Shown in pieces: positions 32,455 to 42,420 of a stretch of DNA of 62,851 bases; within the stretch, counting starts at the first letter, position 1; every line of letters starts with the position of its first letter. Under the pieces are notes generated by a model, which had not been told where the DNA came from, did no database searches, and saw only the letters and a program-made list of their open reading frames with translations. Source of the DNA: CAZKHG01 sp964552655 (GTDB lineage Bacteria; Bacteroidota; Bacteroidia; Bacteroidales; Tenuifilaceae); assembly GCA_964552655.1 (NCBI GenBank), contig CAZKHG010000017.1, positions 1 to 62,851 on the forward strand. The letters run 5' to 3'. The translations under genes and the position numbers were made by a program.

Positions 32455-33353
32455 TGGCCTACCATGTACCGGTTCTGCTTCGGGAAAGCATAGATGGCCT
32501 TGATATCAGGCCTGGGGGTATCTATGTTGACCTCACCTTCGGTGGGGGTGGTCATTCTGCCGAAATACTCAAAAAACTAAATAAAAACGGACGGCTTTTC
32601 GCATTCGATCAGGATGAAGATGCGCAGAAGAATGCATTAAACGACAAGCGATTCACCCTCATTCGTAGCAATTTCAGGTATTTCAGAAATTTTTTGAGGT
32701 ATCATCAGGTAAATCAGGTGAATGGAATTTTGGCCGACCTGGGCGTTTCGTCGCACCACTTCGATAGCCCCGAACGGGGATTCTCATTCAGGTTTGATGG
32801 CCCACTGGATATGCGAATGAACAGGGATTCCAAACTTACAGCCAGAAAGGTTATCAATTCTTTTTCATCAGATGAATTGAAAAATATTCTATCGCTATAT
32901 GGCGAAATAACCGGAGCGGGAAGAATTGCATCGGCAATTTGTAAAAGAAGGGAATCGAAATCTATTGATACAGTTGAGGAGTTGGCAGTATTGCTTAAAC
33001 CTTTCTTCCCATCAAAGCAACAAAACAAGATGCTGGCTCAGGTTTTTCAGGCTATACGCATTGAGGTGAACAAGGAAATGGATGCTTTAAAGCAGATGCT
33101 GCTGAATACTTCTAAATGTTTAGTGAAAGACGGGCGACTGGTAGTTATCTCATACCACTCATTGGAGGACAGGCTGGTAAAGAACTTTATTAAATGCGGA
33201 AACTTTGAAGGAGTTGAGGACAAAGATTTTTTTGGGAACGTCAAATCAACTTACAGGCAAGTAAACAGAAAAATAATTGTTCCATCGGAACAGGAAAACA
33301 TTGAAAACAGCAGGGCTCGCAGCGCCAAATTAAGAATAGCAGTGAAACTATGA
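32454..33353 (+). CDS. rsmH: 16S rRNA (cytosine-1402 N4)-methyltransferase RsmH
   Basis: The 299-residue protein is the standard RsmH (MraW): YHVPVLLRESIDGL, SAM loop DLTFGGGGHS, GILADLGVSSHHFDSPERGFSFRFDGPLDMRMN, QVFQAIRIEVNKEMDAL, VISYHSLEDRLVKNF and the C-terminal NSRARSAKLRIA. It methylates the N4 of C1402 in the ribosomal P site. It overlaps mraZ by one base (TAATG), and ftsL starts four bases before its end, so the three are translationally coupled. A second homologue lies at 28148. Confidence 0.97.
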   Translation: MAYHVPVLLRESIDGLDIRPGGIYVDLTFGGGGHSAEILKKLNKNGRLFAFDQDEDAQKNALNDKRFTLIRSNFRYFRNFLRYHQVNQVNGILADLGVSSHHFDSPERGFSFRFDGPLDMRMNRDSKLTARKVINSFSSDELKNILSLYGEITGAGRIASAICKRRESKSIDTVEELAVLLKPFFPSKQQNKMLAQVFQAIRIEVNKEMDALKQMLLNTSKCLVKDGRLVVISYHSLEDRLVKNFIKCGNFEGVEDKDFFGNVKSTYRQVNRKIIVPSEQENIENSRARSAKLRIAVKL

Positions 33354-33730
33354 CAGAACAGAAAGAGAGAGTTGAGTTTATTGAGGAGAAACCTGAAAAG
33401 CAGGATAAACCCAAGGGTAAGAAAACTACTGGGATAAAAGATTTTCTTACAGGTAGTATTCTCACCAAAGAGGCAGTTTCCACGCAAATTCCGTATATCC
33501 TGTTTCTTGCATTTCTGGCGGTTTTTTATATCGGGAATCGTTACAGGTATGAGAAGATGGTGATAAAAGAAAAAAAGTTACAAACCGAAGTGAGAAACCT
33601 AAGGGCAGAGTCAATAACAACCGCTGCCCAGCTGATGTTCATCAGTAAACAAACAGAGGTGGCAAAACTAGTTGAAAGCCGAGGCCTGGGTTTGAAAGAG
33701 AGTGTTGTACCTCCAAAAAAGTTGAAATGA
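33350..33730 (+). CDS. ftsL: FtsL-like cell division protein
   Basis: A 126-residue bitopic membrane protein: a charged cytoplasmic N-terminus (about 1-45, rich in Lys and Glu), one membrane helix (about 47-64, YILFLAFLAVFYIG), and a periplasmic coiled coil with leucine/valine spacing (about 68-100). Position between rsmH and ftsI is that of ftsL in all dcw clusters. Sequence identity to proteobacterial FtsL is always low; the call rests on topology and position. Its role is to join FtsQ and FtsB-like proteins to FtsI and FtsW at the septum. Confidence 0.85.
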   Translation: MTEQKERVEFIEEKPEKQDKPKGKKTTGIKDFLTGSILTKEAVSTQIPYILFLAFLAVFYIGNRYRYEKMVIKEKKLQTEVRNLRAESITTAAQLMFISKQTEVAKLVESRGLGLKESVVPPKKLK

Positions 33731-33781
33731 TTTTAATATGAACTAATTAGAAAATTTGGCTATACGACAATTTGATTATAA

Positions 33782-35902
33782 ATGTCAGTTAAAAAAGATA
33801 TATTAACCCGTGTTGCAGTGATATACGTAATCTTTGTATTGCTTGGGCTGGCCATTATCGTCAAAATCATCTACATACAATTTGTTGAAGGGAATAAGTG
33901 GAGGGCAATGGCCAGGTCAATTGCCTATAAGGATATCATCATTGAACCAAATAGAGGAGATATATGTGCCACAGATGGCAGAGTCCTGGCAACTTCAGTT
34001 CCGTATTTTGAAATCAGGATGGATTTAAAAGCGGCCGGGTTAACCGATGAAATTTTCAATAAGAATGTTGATTCGCTTGGGATATGCCTTTCAAGAATGT
34101 TTGGCGATAAATCCAGGTATGCATACGCTTCTGAACTTAAAAATGCCCGTAAATATGCACGGAATAAAAGATTTTACCCGGTTGGAAGCAGGGAAGTGAA
34201 CTATATCGAGCTGCAAAAAATCAAAAGTTTCCCACTTTTCCGGTTGGGGGAAAATAAAGGGGGATTTATTCCGGTTCAGATCAACAGAAGGATAAAACCC
34301 CATCAAAGCCTGGCGGCAAGAACCATTGGCGCTGTAAACGAAGGTGGTGTTGCTGTGGGTATTGAGGGAGCATTTGATTTTGCCCTGAAGGGCACTGCAG
34401 GTATCAGCTTACACCAGAGAGTTCCCGGGAATACCTGGATTGAAGTGAACAGCAGCGAACGCATTGAACCTGATGATGGATCGGATGTAATCACCACGTT
34501 GGATGTAACTTTACAGGATGTGGCCGAGCATGCCCTCAGAACCCAGCTCGACAGGCATAATGCTGAACACGGATCGGTTATCCTGATGGAAGTGTCAACC
34601 GGAGAAATCAGGGCTATTGCCAACCTTAAACGATACGGGGATGGAACTTATTCTGAAGCTTTTAACTATGCCATCGGGGAAAGCTCTGAACCTGGCTCAA
34701 CCTTTAAGCTGGCCACGCTTATTGCACTCCTGGAGGATGACTATGTTGAGTTGGATGATACCGTTGATACCCGTAAAGGGAAAATAAAGTATTACGACAG
34801 GATTCTCACCGATTCTCACGAGGAGGGTTATGGGAAAATATCAGTTAAAAAAGTATTTGAAGTATCTTCAAATGTTGGGGTTGCAGAATTGGTTACTAAA
34901 TATTATAAAGGTAAGGAAAAGAAATTTGTGGACCGGATTTATGATATGAAACTAAATCAACCTTTAAATCTTGAGATTAAAGGAGAGGTTCCACCATACA
35001 TCAAATACCCAGGAGACAAGCTTTGGTCGGGAGTTTCCCTGCCTATGATGAGTATTGGTTATGAAACTAAATTAACGCCATTGCAAATTCTTACTTTTTA
35101 TAATGCAATTGCCAATGGTGGCAAAATGGTAAAACCAAGGTTTATTAAGGGATTACGAAAGCACGGGCAAATCACGCAGGAATTTGAACCTGAAGTAATA
35201 AACTCATCCATTTGCTCCCGTTCTACCCTAAGAAAAGTTAGGGAAGTACTAGAAGGTGTGGTTGAGGAGGGAACGGCTAAGAACCTGAAAAATCCAAATT
35301 ACAGGATTGCCGGTAAAACCGGTACAGCTCAAATTGCCCAGGGGAAAACAGGGTATAAGAATCAAGGGGTTATCAGCTACAGGGCTTCATTCGTTGGGTA
35401 TTTCCCTGCCGACGATCCAAAATATACCTGCATAGTGGTTGTAAATTCCCCGTCACGAAGCGTTTATTACGGCAATGTTGTTGCCGGTCCGATTTTTAAA
35501 GAGATATCGGATAAGGTTTACGCTACCAGCAAGGAGTGGTTCCCCAGGGTTGATACCCATGCCGATCTTGCCGAATTACCAGAATCAAAAAATGGGTATA
35601 AGCCCGAAATTGAAGAGGTATTGGATGAATTGGATATTCCATCTAAGGATAAAGCGGAGAAGAAAAAATGGGTTACCACTTATAGAACAGATGATAAAAT
35701 TGAGTTGAGAGGGAAAACAGTGATAAAGAACCTGGTGCCTGATGTTACCGGGATGTGTTTAAAAGATGCACTGTTTTTACTCGAGAACGCAGGTTTGCGC
35801 GTTAGGGTTAATGGGAAAGGCGCTGTGAGAAGCCAATCGTTAATGCCCGGGGGCAAAGTTGTAAGGGGACAAACAATCGTTCTGGAAATGACTATGGGTT
35901 GA
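33782..35902 (+). CDS. ftsI: Septal peptidoglycan transpeptidase FtsI (PBP3) with PASTA domain
   Basis: A 706-residue penicillin-binding protein. One membrane helix (about 10-32) is followed by the dimerisation/pedestal domain and the transpeptidase domain with SxxK (STFK, Ser306), SSN (362-364) and KTGT (512-515). The last 60 residues form a PASTA domain (VPDVTGMCLKDALFLLENAGL and following). PASTA on FtsI is usual in Bacteroidota and in Gram-positive SpoVD/PBP2x, unlike E. coli FtsI. It crosslinks septal peptidoglycan together with FtsW, encoded downstream. Confidence 0.96.
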   Translation: MSVKKDILTRVAVIYVIFVLLGLAIIVKIIYIQFVEGNKWRAMARSIAYKDIIIEPNRGDICATDGRVLATSVPYFEIRMDLKAAGLTDEIFNKNVDSLGICLSRMFGDKSRYAYASELKNARKYARNKRFYPVGSREVNYIELQKIKSFPLFRLGENKGGFIPVQINRRIKPHQSLAARTIGAVNEGGVAVGIEGAFDFALKGTAGISLHQRVPGNTWIEVNSSERIEPDDGSDVITTLDVTLQDVAEHALRTQLDRHNAEHGSVILMEVSTGEIRAIANLKRYGDGTYSEAFNYAIGESSEPGSTFKLATLIALLEDDYVELDDTVDTRKGKIKYYDRILTDSHEEGYGKISVKKVFEVSSNVGVAELVTKYYKGKEKKFVDRIYDMKLNQPLNLEIKGEVPPYIKYPGDKLWSGVSLPMMSIGYETKLTPLQILTFYNAIANGGKMVKPRFIKGLRKHGQITQEFEPEVINSSICSRSTLRKVREVLEGVVEEGTAKNLKNPNYRIAGKTGTAQIAQGKTGYKNQGVISYRASFVGYFPADDPKYTCIVVVNSPSRSVYYGNVVAGPIFKEISDKVYATSKEWFPRVDTHADLAELPESKNGYKPEIEEVLDELDIPSKDKAEKKKWVTTYRTDDKIELRGKTVIKNLVPDVTGMCLKDALFLLENAGLRVRVNGKGAVRSQSLMPGGKVVRGQTIVLEMTMG

Positions 35903-35906
35903 GTGT

Positions 35907-37361
35907 ATGAAAAAGTTGAATGAAATATTACCCAAAAAGCTGGTATTGGAAGTAAAAGGTTCCGATAGTATTGATGTATCTGATATTGCGTTTGATTCAA
36001 GATTGATAAAAGCAGGTTCCTGCTTTATTGCCCAGCGGGGAACCCAGGTTGACGGGCATTCCTTTATTGAGAAAGCAATTGATACAGGAGCCAGAACAAT
36101 TATTTGCGAAACTTTCCCGGAGATAATCAGAAAGGATGTTACTTATGTACTGGTCAATGATTCTTCAGAGGCTCTTGGATATATTGCAACTGAATTTTTT
36201 GATAACCCCTCGGGGAAACTTAAACTTATCGGAATTACCGGTACAAACGGGAAAACTACCACGGTAACACTGCTCTACAGGTTGTTTAATAGCATTGGAT
36301 TAAAATCTGGCCTGTTATCAACAGTTGCAAACTATGTTGGTGAAGAATTAATCCCCTCAACTCATACAACACCTGATGCCATTCAGCTTAATAAATTATT
36401 AGCCATGATGGTTGATGCCGGGTGCGAGTATTGTTTTATGGAGGTCAGTTCACACTCTGTTGTGCAAAACCGTATTGCCGGGTTACGATTTACCGGAGGC
36501 ATTTTCTCCAATATCACCCATGATCACCTCGATTTTCATAAAACTTTTGATGAATATATCAGGGCTAAAAAGCGTTTCTTTGATTTGCTCGCCAATGATG
36601 CCTTTGCCCTTGTGAATATTGATGATCGGAATGGGAGAGTAATGATTCAGAATACTGAAGCCAGAGTTCACACTTATTCCATCCGGAGCATGGCCGATTT
36701 TCGCTGCAAGGTGATTGAGAACCATTTTGACGGGATGTTGCTGAGTATAGATTCAACCGAAGTTTGGACAAGGCTTGTAGGAGGATTTAATGCTTACAAT
36801 GCACTTGCAATTTATGCAGCAGCCCGATTGCTGGGAATTGAGAAGGATGTTATTCTTACCGGGTTAAGTCGCCTGGCGCCTGTTTCAGGAAGGTTTGAAT
36901 ACCTAAAATCACCAAACGGGATTATTGCAGTGGTTGATTACGCCCACACCCCGGATGCAGTCCAAAACGTAATAGATACCATAAACCAAATCAGGAATCA
37001 GGATAAAAAACTTATAACCGTTATTGGTGCCGGCGGTAATCGTGATAAAACCAAACGACCAGTTATGGCAAAAGTTGCTGTTGAAAACAGCAACCTGGTG
37101 ATTCTAACATCAGATAACCCCCGTTTTGAAGAGCCTGAAGATATTTTGAATGATATGAAATCCGGAATTGAGCCTTCAATGGTGGGTAAGGCGCTTACAA
37201 TCACCGATAGGTACGAGGCAATTAAAACCGCTATAATGCTGGCAACACCAGGAGATGTAATTCTGGTTGCCGGGAAAGGGCATGAAAACTACCAGGAGGT
37301 GAAGGGTGTAAAACACCATTTTGACGATAAAGAGATTATTCAGGAGATTTTTAAAAAATGA
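35907..37361 (+). CDS. murE: UDP-MurNAc-L-Ala-D-Glu ligase MurE
   Basis: MurE adds the third amino acid (probably meso-diaminopimelate in this phylum) to the cytoplasmic precursor. The 484-residue protein has SRLIKAGSCFIAQRGTQVDGHSFI near the N-terminus, the ATP loop GITGTNGKTTTV, TTPDAIQLNKLL, MEVSSHSVVQNRIAGL and ITHDHLDFH. In the C-terminal domain, VDYAHTPDAV, TSDNPRFEEPEDIL and AGKGHENYQ follow. The DNPR motif selects diaminopimelate in the family. It starts four bases after ftsI. Confidence 0.96.
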   Translation: MKKLNEILPKKLVLEVKGSDSIDVSDIAFDSRLIKAGSCFIAQRGTQVDGHSFIEKAIDTGARTIICETFPEIIRKDVTYVLVNDSSEALGYIATEFFDNPSGKLKLIGITGTNGKTTTVTLLYRLFNSIGLKSGLLSTVANYVGEELIPSTHTTPDAIQLNKLLAMMVDAGCEYCFMEVSSHSVVQNRIAGLRFTGGIFSNITHDHLDFHKTFDEYIRAKKRFFDLLANDAFALVNIDDRNGRVMIQNTEARVHTYSIRSMADFRCKVIENHFDGMLLSIDSTEVWTRLVGGFNAYNALAIYAAARLLGIEKDVILTGLSRLAPVSGRFEYLKSPNGIIAVVDYAHTPDAVQNVIDTINQIRNQDKKLITVIGAGGNRDKTKRPVMAKVAVENSNLVILTSDNPRFEEPEDILNDMKSGIEPSMVGKALTITDRYEAIKTAIMLATPGDVILVAGKGHENYQEVKGVKHHFDDKEIIQEIFKK

Positions 37362-37513
37362 TTACAACAGATATTTAGAAAATAGGATGATGAACAGCTT
37401 AAAATTTCAAAATATTATGGCACTAGAAATTAATGATGGTTTCATCAACAAATATTTTCTGAATTATATATCAATACAAAGCAGCTAATAACATAAGCAA
37501 AACACTAACTTTT

Positions 37514-38764
37514 ATGTTGTACTATCTGTTTCATTACCTCGACAAATTTGATTTTCCGGGAGCCCGGCTGTTTCACTATATTTCATTTCGTTCGGCTATG
37601 GCGATTATTCTGGCGTTAGCATTATCGCTGCTGGTGGGTAGAAGAATAATAAGGTATTTGCAAAAGAAACAGATAGGCGAGGAGATCAGGAACCTTGGTC
37701 TTGAAGGTCAACTTCAGAAAAAGGGGACACCTACCATGGGTGGAATTATTATTTTATTTTCTACACTTATCCCAGTACTTCTTTTTGCTGATATTCTTAA
37801 TATATATGTCATTATTTTGCTGGTTACCCTGATCTGGCTTGGCATGGTTGGTTTTGCTGATGATTACATCAAGGTATTCTTAAAAAACAAGGAAGGCCTT
37901 TCCGGAAAATTCAAAATTCTTGGGCAAATATCGTTAGGGTTGTTTGTTGGGCTGACTATGTATTTAAGCCCGGATATTGTTGTGCGCGACAGGGTGGTTA
38001 AACATCAACCCGTTCAGGGAACGGAGATAGTTGAAGGACAGGATAATACGAGTATCGAAAAAGTTATTCTAAGTCCAACACAGAAGACAACTAAAACAAC
38101 CATCCCGTTTTTTAAGAATAATGAATTCGATTACTCATACCTGGTACCTATTGATGGTAAATGGGGCCGGCGCTTAACCTGGATAGTATTTATTGTTGTT
38201 GTGATTCTTATTGTTACTGCTGTATCCAACGGGGCTAATATGACTGATGGTTTGGATGGGTTGGCTACCGGGGTTTCGGCGGTTATAGCCACTACCCTTG
38301 GTATTTTTGCCTACCTCTCTGGTAACGTAATTTACGCTGAATACTTAAATATCATGTATATTCCCAATACCGGGGAGCTGGTAATTTTTATGGCTGCATT
38401 TATAGGAGCTGCCGTAGGTTTTCTTTGGTACAACAGTTACCCGGCACAGGTATTCATGGGCGATACGGGAAGCCTTGCAATTGGAGGTATGATTGCAGTT
38501 TATGCAATATTAATCCGTAAGGAGCTTTTAATTCCGGTTTTGTGCGGAATTTTCTTCGTAGAAAACCTCTCGGTGGTACTACAGGTTAGCTACTTTAAGC
38601 ATACCAAAAAGAGGTATGGGGAGGGACGGCGAATATTCCTGATGGCTCCCCTGCATCATCACTATCAGAAAAAAGGCTACCCGGAGGCAAAGATTGTAAC
38701 CCGTTTCTGGATTGTGGCCATACTGCTTGCAGTAATTACAGTTGTAACCCTAAAGATTCGATAA
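37514..38764 (+). CDS. mraY: Phospho-MurNAc-pentapeptide translocase MraY
   Basis: MraY makes lipid I on the inner face of the cytoplasmic membrane. The 416-residue protein has about ten membrane helices and the family signatures KKGTPTMGGIIIL, GFADDYIKVFLKNKEGLSGKFK, NGANMTDGLDGLATG, FMGDTGSLAIGG and MAPLHHHYQKKGYPEAKIV. It is longer than E. coli MraY (360) because of an inserted loop at about 155-215 (QGTEIVEGQDNTSIEKVI), a trait of Bacteroidota MraY. The 152-base gap before it is where many other bacteria have murF; no murF is present. Confidence 0.96.
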   Translation: MLYYLFHYLDKFDFPGARLFHYISFRSAMAIILALALSLLVGRRIIRYLQKKQIGEEIRNLGLEGQLQKKGTPTMGGIIILFSTLIPVLLFADILNIYVIILLVTLIWLGMVGFADDYIKVFLKNKEGLSGKFKILGQISLGLFVGLTMYLSPDIVVRDRVVKHQPVQGTEIVEGQDNTSIEKVILSPTQKTTKTTIPFFKNNEFDYSYLVPIDGKWGRRLTWIVFIVVVILIVTAVSNGANMTDGLDGLATGVSAVIATTLGIFAYLSGNVIYAEYLNIMYIPNTGELVIFMAAFIGAAVGFLWYNSYPAQVFMGDTGSLAIGGMIAVYAILIRKELLIPVLCGIFFVENLSVVLQVSYFKHTKKRYGEGRRIFLMAPLHHHYQKKGYPEAKIVTRFWIVAILLAVITVVTLKIR

Positions 38765-38784
38765 ACCTTGCAAAACCAAAACCC

Positions 38785-40119
38785 ATGAAAAGAATTGTTG
38801 TTCTAGGAGGTGGAGAAAGTGGAGCCGGTGCAGCAGCACTGGCGCAGAGCAAAGGCTTTGATGTTTTTCTTACTGATTTTGGCCCGGTGAAAGCGCAGTA
38901 CAAAGAACTTCTGGACAAGTATAGTGTACCATGGGAGGAGGGAAAGCATTCTGAAGAGCTAATTCTAAATGCGGATGAAATAATTAAAAGCCCCGGAATA
39001 CCTGACAATGTACCAATTATTCTCAAGATCAGGGAGAGAGGGATCCCTATAATTTCTGAAATAGAATTTGCCGGGAGGTACACCCATGCTAAAAAGATTT
39101 GTATCACAGGTAGTAACGGGAAAACTACGACCACATCCTTGATTTTCCACATGATGCAGAAAGCCGGGTTAAATGTTGGGCTGGCAGGCAACATCGGGAA
39201 AAGTTTTGCCCTTCAGGTTGCCGAGAACGATTTTGATTACTTTGTTATTGAGCTTAGTAGTTTTCAGCTGGATTATATGTATGATTTTAAGGCCGATATT
39301 GCCATACTGCTTAATATAACCCCTGATCATCTGGACAGGTATGATTACAAAATGCAAAACTATGTGGAATCTAAATTCAGGATTACCCGAAACCTTTCGG
39401 AGGATGATTGCTTTATTTTTTGCTCCGATGATGCTGTAACTGTTGAACAGTTGAAACGGATAGTTTTGAGAGCGCAACAATTGCCATTTTCACAGAATAC
39501 ACGGATAAGCCAAACGGCGTGGGTTGAAAATGAGCATATCTACATAAATTACGATAACAGTGATTTTAATATGTCTATCCACGAGCTTTCGCTCAAAGGG
39601 AAGCATAACGTTTATAACTCTATGGCTGCCGGAATAGCGGGTCATGTTTTGAATATCCGAAAGGAGGTTATCCGTGAGAGTTTATCAGATTTTCAGGGGG
39701 TTGAACATCGTCTTGAGCCTGTTCTGAAAATCAGGGGAGTGCAGTTCATAAACGATTCAAAAGCAACCAACGTGAACTCTGCCTGGTATGCTTTGGAGAG
39801 CATGCAAACACCCGTAATCTGGATTGTTGGGGGCATTGATAAGGGGAATGATTATAATGAGCTGATGGATTTGGTGAAAGAAAAAGTGAAAGCAATTGTA
39901 TGTCTGGGGATTGATAACTCCAAAATTCATGCTGCATTTGAAAGTGTTGTCGAGCTAATTGTTGATACCCGTTCAGCCCAGGAGGCTGTTCAGCAATCTT
40001 TCAGGTTATCTAGTCCAGGCGATAGCGTATTGCTTTCGCCTGCGTGTGCAAGCTTCGATCTTTTTGAGAATTACGAGGACAGGGGTAGGCAATTTAAAGC
40101 GGCCGTAAAGGAGCTATAA
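38785..40119 (+). CDS. murD: UDP-MurNAc-L-Ala--D-Glu ligase MurD
   Basis: MurD adds D-glutamate to UDP-MurNAc-L-alanine in the cytoplasm. The 444-residue protein has an N-terminal Rossmann domain (IVVLGGGESGAGAAAL), SPGIPDN, the ATP loop ITGSNGKTTTTSL, ELSSFQLDYM, NITPDHLDRYDY and KHNVYNSMAA. The C-terminal part has VEHRLEPV, INDSKATNVNSAWYAL, IVGGIDKGNDY and LLSPACASFDLFENYEDRG. All are normal for the family. It starts about 20 bases after mraY. Confidence 0.97.
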   Translation: MKRIVVLGGGESGAGAAALAQSKGFDVFLTDFGPVKAQYKELLDKYSVPWEEGKHSEELILNADEIIKSPGIPDNVPIILKIRERGIPIISEIEFAGRYTHAKKICITGSNGKTTTTSLIFHMMQKAGLNVGLAGNIGKSFALQVAENDFDYFVIELSSFQLDYMYDFKADIAILLNITPDHLDRYDYKMQNYVESKFRITRNLSEDDCFIFCSDDAVTVEQLKRIVLRAQQLPFSQNTRISQTAWVENEHIYINYDNSDFNMSIHELSLKGKHNVYNSMAAGIAGHVLNIRKEVIRESLSDFQGVEHRLEPVLKIRGVQFINDSKATNVNSAWYALESMQTPVIWIVGGIDKGNDYNELMDLVKEKVKAIVCLGIDNSKIHAAFESVVELIVDTRSAQEAVQQSFRLSSPGDSVLLSPACASFDLFENYEDRGRQFKAAVKEL

Positions 40120-40157
40120 TGCCCATTGCATCTTAGTTTAGTTGAGTAAAAAAGAAT

Positions 40158-41324
40158 ATGAATACACTTTTTAGTAAATATTTCAAGGGTGATCGGATCA
40201 TTTGGTTGATTGTTATAATCCTGTCTATCGTATCATTGCTGGCAGTTTACAGCTCTACAGGATCATTGGCTTATCGTTATAAGGAGGGCAATACAGGGTA
40301 TTACCTGGTTAAACAGCTGGCATTTTTGGTTGCAGGATTGTCGGTTGTATTCATGGTTCACATGATTTCCTATAAAATTTACTCTTCGTTATCGAAAGTG
40401 CTCCTGATCATATCCATCCCATTACTTTTAATCACCCTGGTTTTTGGTGCCAGCTTGAACCAGGCTGCCCGCTGGTTAGAAGTTCCCGGTCTGGGAGTAA
40501 CTATTCAGACATCTGATATTGCCAAGTTAGCTCTGATCATGTTTGTTGCCCGGATACTGTCGCAACGGCAGGATGAGATAAAAGATTTTAAAAGGGCATT
40601 TGTTCCGATTGTAGCACCAGTTGCTCTGGTTTGTTTGCTAATTTTGCCAGCCAACTTTTCAACCGCCGCGTTACTTGGCTTAACCTGTTGGCTATTAATG
40701 TTTATTGGAAGGATCAATCTTAAATACCTTTTAGGATTTACCGGGCTGGGCATTGTTCTGATTGCTGCTTTTATTGTTGTTGCCTTACAGTTTAAAACGG
40801 TGAATAGGGTTCAAACCTGGAAGCATAGGATTGAAAATTTTGCAAGTGGCGATGGGGAGGGCAATTACCAGGTGGAGCAATCCAAGATTGCAATTGCATC
40901 CGGTGGAGTGGTTGGTAAGGGGCCGGGGAACAGTACCCAACGGAATTTTATTCCACATCCCTATTCTGATTTTATTTACGCAATAATTATAGAGGAGTAC
41001 GGGTTAATTGGTGGTGCTGTTATTCTTTTACTCTACCTGATACTGCTTTTCAGGGCAGGTGTAATAGTTAAAAAAGCGAACAGAACCTTCCCGGCATTTC
41101 TGGCTATTGGGCTGGCTTTGCTGTTGGTCTTTCAGGCGTTTGTCAATATGATGGTTGCTGTAAATTTAATCCCGGTAACCGGACAGCCACTACCCCTTGT
41201 GAGCATGGGTGGTACTTCGTTATTCTTTACCAGCGCGGCATTTGGGATTATTATAAGCATAAGCAGAAGTCAAAGTAAATCTGAACTTTTTGATGGAGAG
41301 GAAGAAGTTAAGGGTAATAGTTAG
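40158..41324 (+). CDS. ftsW: Septal peptidoglycan glycosyltransferase FtsW
   Basis: FtsW is a SEDS-family polymerase of lipid II acting with FtsI at the septum. The 388-residue protein has ten predicted membrane helices. SEDS motifs include AARWLEVPGLGVTIQTSDIAKLALI, FSTAALLGLTCWLL, the long periplasmic loop with GDGEGNYQVEQSKIAIASGGVVGKGPGNSTQ, IIEEYGLIGG, and NMMVAVNLIPVTGQPLPLVSMGGTS. Its last 32 bases overlap murG. Confidence 0.96.
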   Translation: MNTLFSKYFKGDRIIWLIVIILSIVSLLAVYSSTGSLAYRYKEGNTGYYLVKQLAFLVAGLSVVFMVHMISYKIYSSLSKVLLIISIPLLLITLVFGASLNQAARWLEVPGLGVTIQTSDIAKLALIMFVARILSQRQDEIKDFKRAFVPIVAPVALVCLLILPANFSTAALLGLTCWLLMFIGRINLKYLLGFTGLGIVLIAAFIVVALQFKTVNRVQTWKHRIENFASGDGEGNYQVEQSKIAIASGGVVGKGPGNSTQRNFIPHPYSDFIYAIIIEEYGLIGGAVILLLYLILLFRAGVIVKKANRTFPAFLAIGLALLLVFQAFVNMMVAVNLIPVTGQPLPLVSMGGTSLFFTSAAFGIIISISRSQSKSELFDGEEEVKGNS

Positions 41325-42417
41325 TGGCGGAGGAACCGGGGGGCATATTTTTCCGGCCCTTTCAATTGCCAATGCAATCAGGTTGATTCAACCTGATGCA
41401 GAAATACTGTTTGTTGGCGCCGAAGGTAGAATGGAAATGGAGAAAGTGCCAGCAGCAGGGTATAAAATAGTTGGGTTGCCAGTAGTTGGATTTCAGCGTA
41501 AGCTATCGTTGAGTAGTTTCACTTTCTTTATCAGGTTATTTATGAGTTTGCGGATGGCCAGAAAAATTCTTGATGATTTTCAGCCGGATGTTTTGGTGGG
41601 TGTTGGCGGGTATGCCAGTGGCCCAATGCTCAAAGTGGCCCAGAAAAAAGGAGTGCCAACAGTAATTCAGGAGCAGAATTCTTATGCTGGTGTTACCAAC
41701 AAATTGCTGGCAAAAAGAGCCAAAGCGATATGCGTCGCATACGAAGGTATGGAGAAATACTTCCCTGCAGAAAAGATAACCATAACAGGAAATCCTGTTC
41801 GGCAGGATTTGGTCAACCTTAGTAGTAAAGTTGATGAGGCTGGGAACTACTTCGGTATCCCCGAAGGGAAAAAGGTAATACTGGTTCTTGGCGGAAGCCT
41901 TGGCGCGAAAACTATTAATCTGAGTTTACTCGATTTCATTGATACCATCACAAGCAAAAAGGATATAATCCTATTATGGCAAACCGGGAAAATTTATCAC
42001 CAGCTGATTAAAAGTAAACTTGAAAAAAAAGATATAAGCAACATCCGTTTATTTGATTTCATTACCCGGATGGATCTGGCATTTTCTGTAGCCGACATAA
42101 TTGTTTCCCGGGCAGGTGCAGGAACCATCTCGGAGCTTTGTTTGGTTGGCAAACCGGTTATACTTGTACCATCACCCAATGTGGCAGAAGATCATCAAAC
42201 GAAGAATGCTTTGGCCTTGGTGCAAAAGAATGCAGCGATGATGGTTGCCGATTCTAGTGCCCCAAAAGAATTGGTGCCTTCGCTTTTCAACCTGTTAATT
42301 GATACAGAGAAGCAAAAAACAATTTCTGAAAATATTCTGAAACTGGCGTTACCCAATGCTGCCAGGGAAATTGCGGAGATAGTTTTAAATATAATTGATA
42401 GTAATACTAAACGTTGA
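41293..42417 (+). CDS. murG: UDP-GlcNAc:lipid I N-acetylglucosaminyltransferase MurG
   Basis: MurG converts lipid I to lipid II at the inner face of the membrane. The 374-residue GT28 enzyme starts at the ATG at 41293, overlapping ftsW by 32 bases. Motifs: VSGGGTGGHIFPALSIA, GAEGRMEMEKVPAAGY, VGVGGYASGPML, IQEQNSYAGVTNKLLAKRA, ITGNPVR, LVLGGSLGAKTIN, ADIIVSRAGAGTISELCLVGKP and ILVPSPNVAEDHQTKNA. All match the family and its usual length. Confidence 0.97.
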   Translation: MERKKLRVIVSGGGTGGHIFPALSIANAIRLIQPDAEILFVGAEGRMEMEKVPAAGYKIVGLPVVGFQRKLSLSSFTFFIRLFMSLRMARKILDDFQPDVLVGVGGYASGPMLKVAQKKGVPTVIQEQNSYAGVTNKLLAKRAKAICVAYEGMEKYFPAEKITITGNPVRQDLVNLSSKVDEAGNYFGIPEGKKVILVLGGSLGAKTINLSLLDFIDTITSKKDIILLWQTGKIYHQLIKSKLEKKDISNIRLFDFITRMDLAFSVADIIVSRAGAGTISELCLVGKPVILVPSPNVAEDHQTKNALALVQKNAAMMVADSSAPKELVPSLFNLLIDTEKQKTISENILKLALPNAAREIAEIVLNIIDSNTKR

Positions 42418-42420
42418 GTA

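Noticed and set aside
37387..37488. 33-codon frame between murE and mraY
   Set aside because: It starts with two ATG codons, but there is no conserved pattern that I recognise and it is too short to support.
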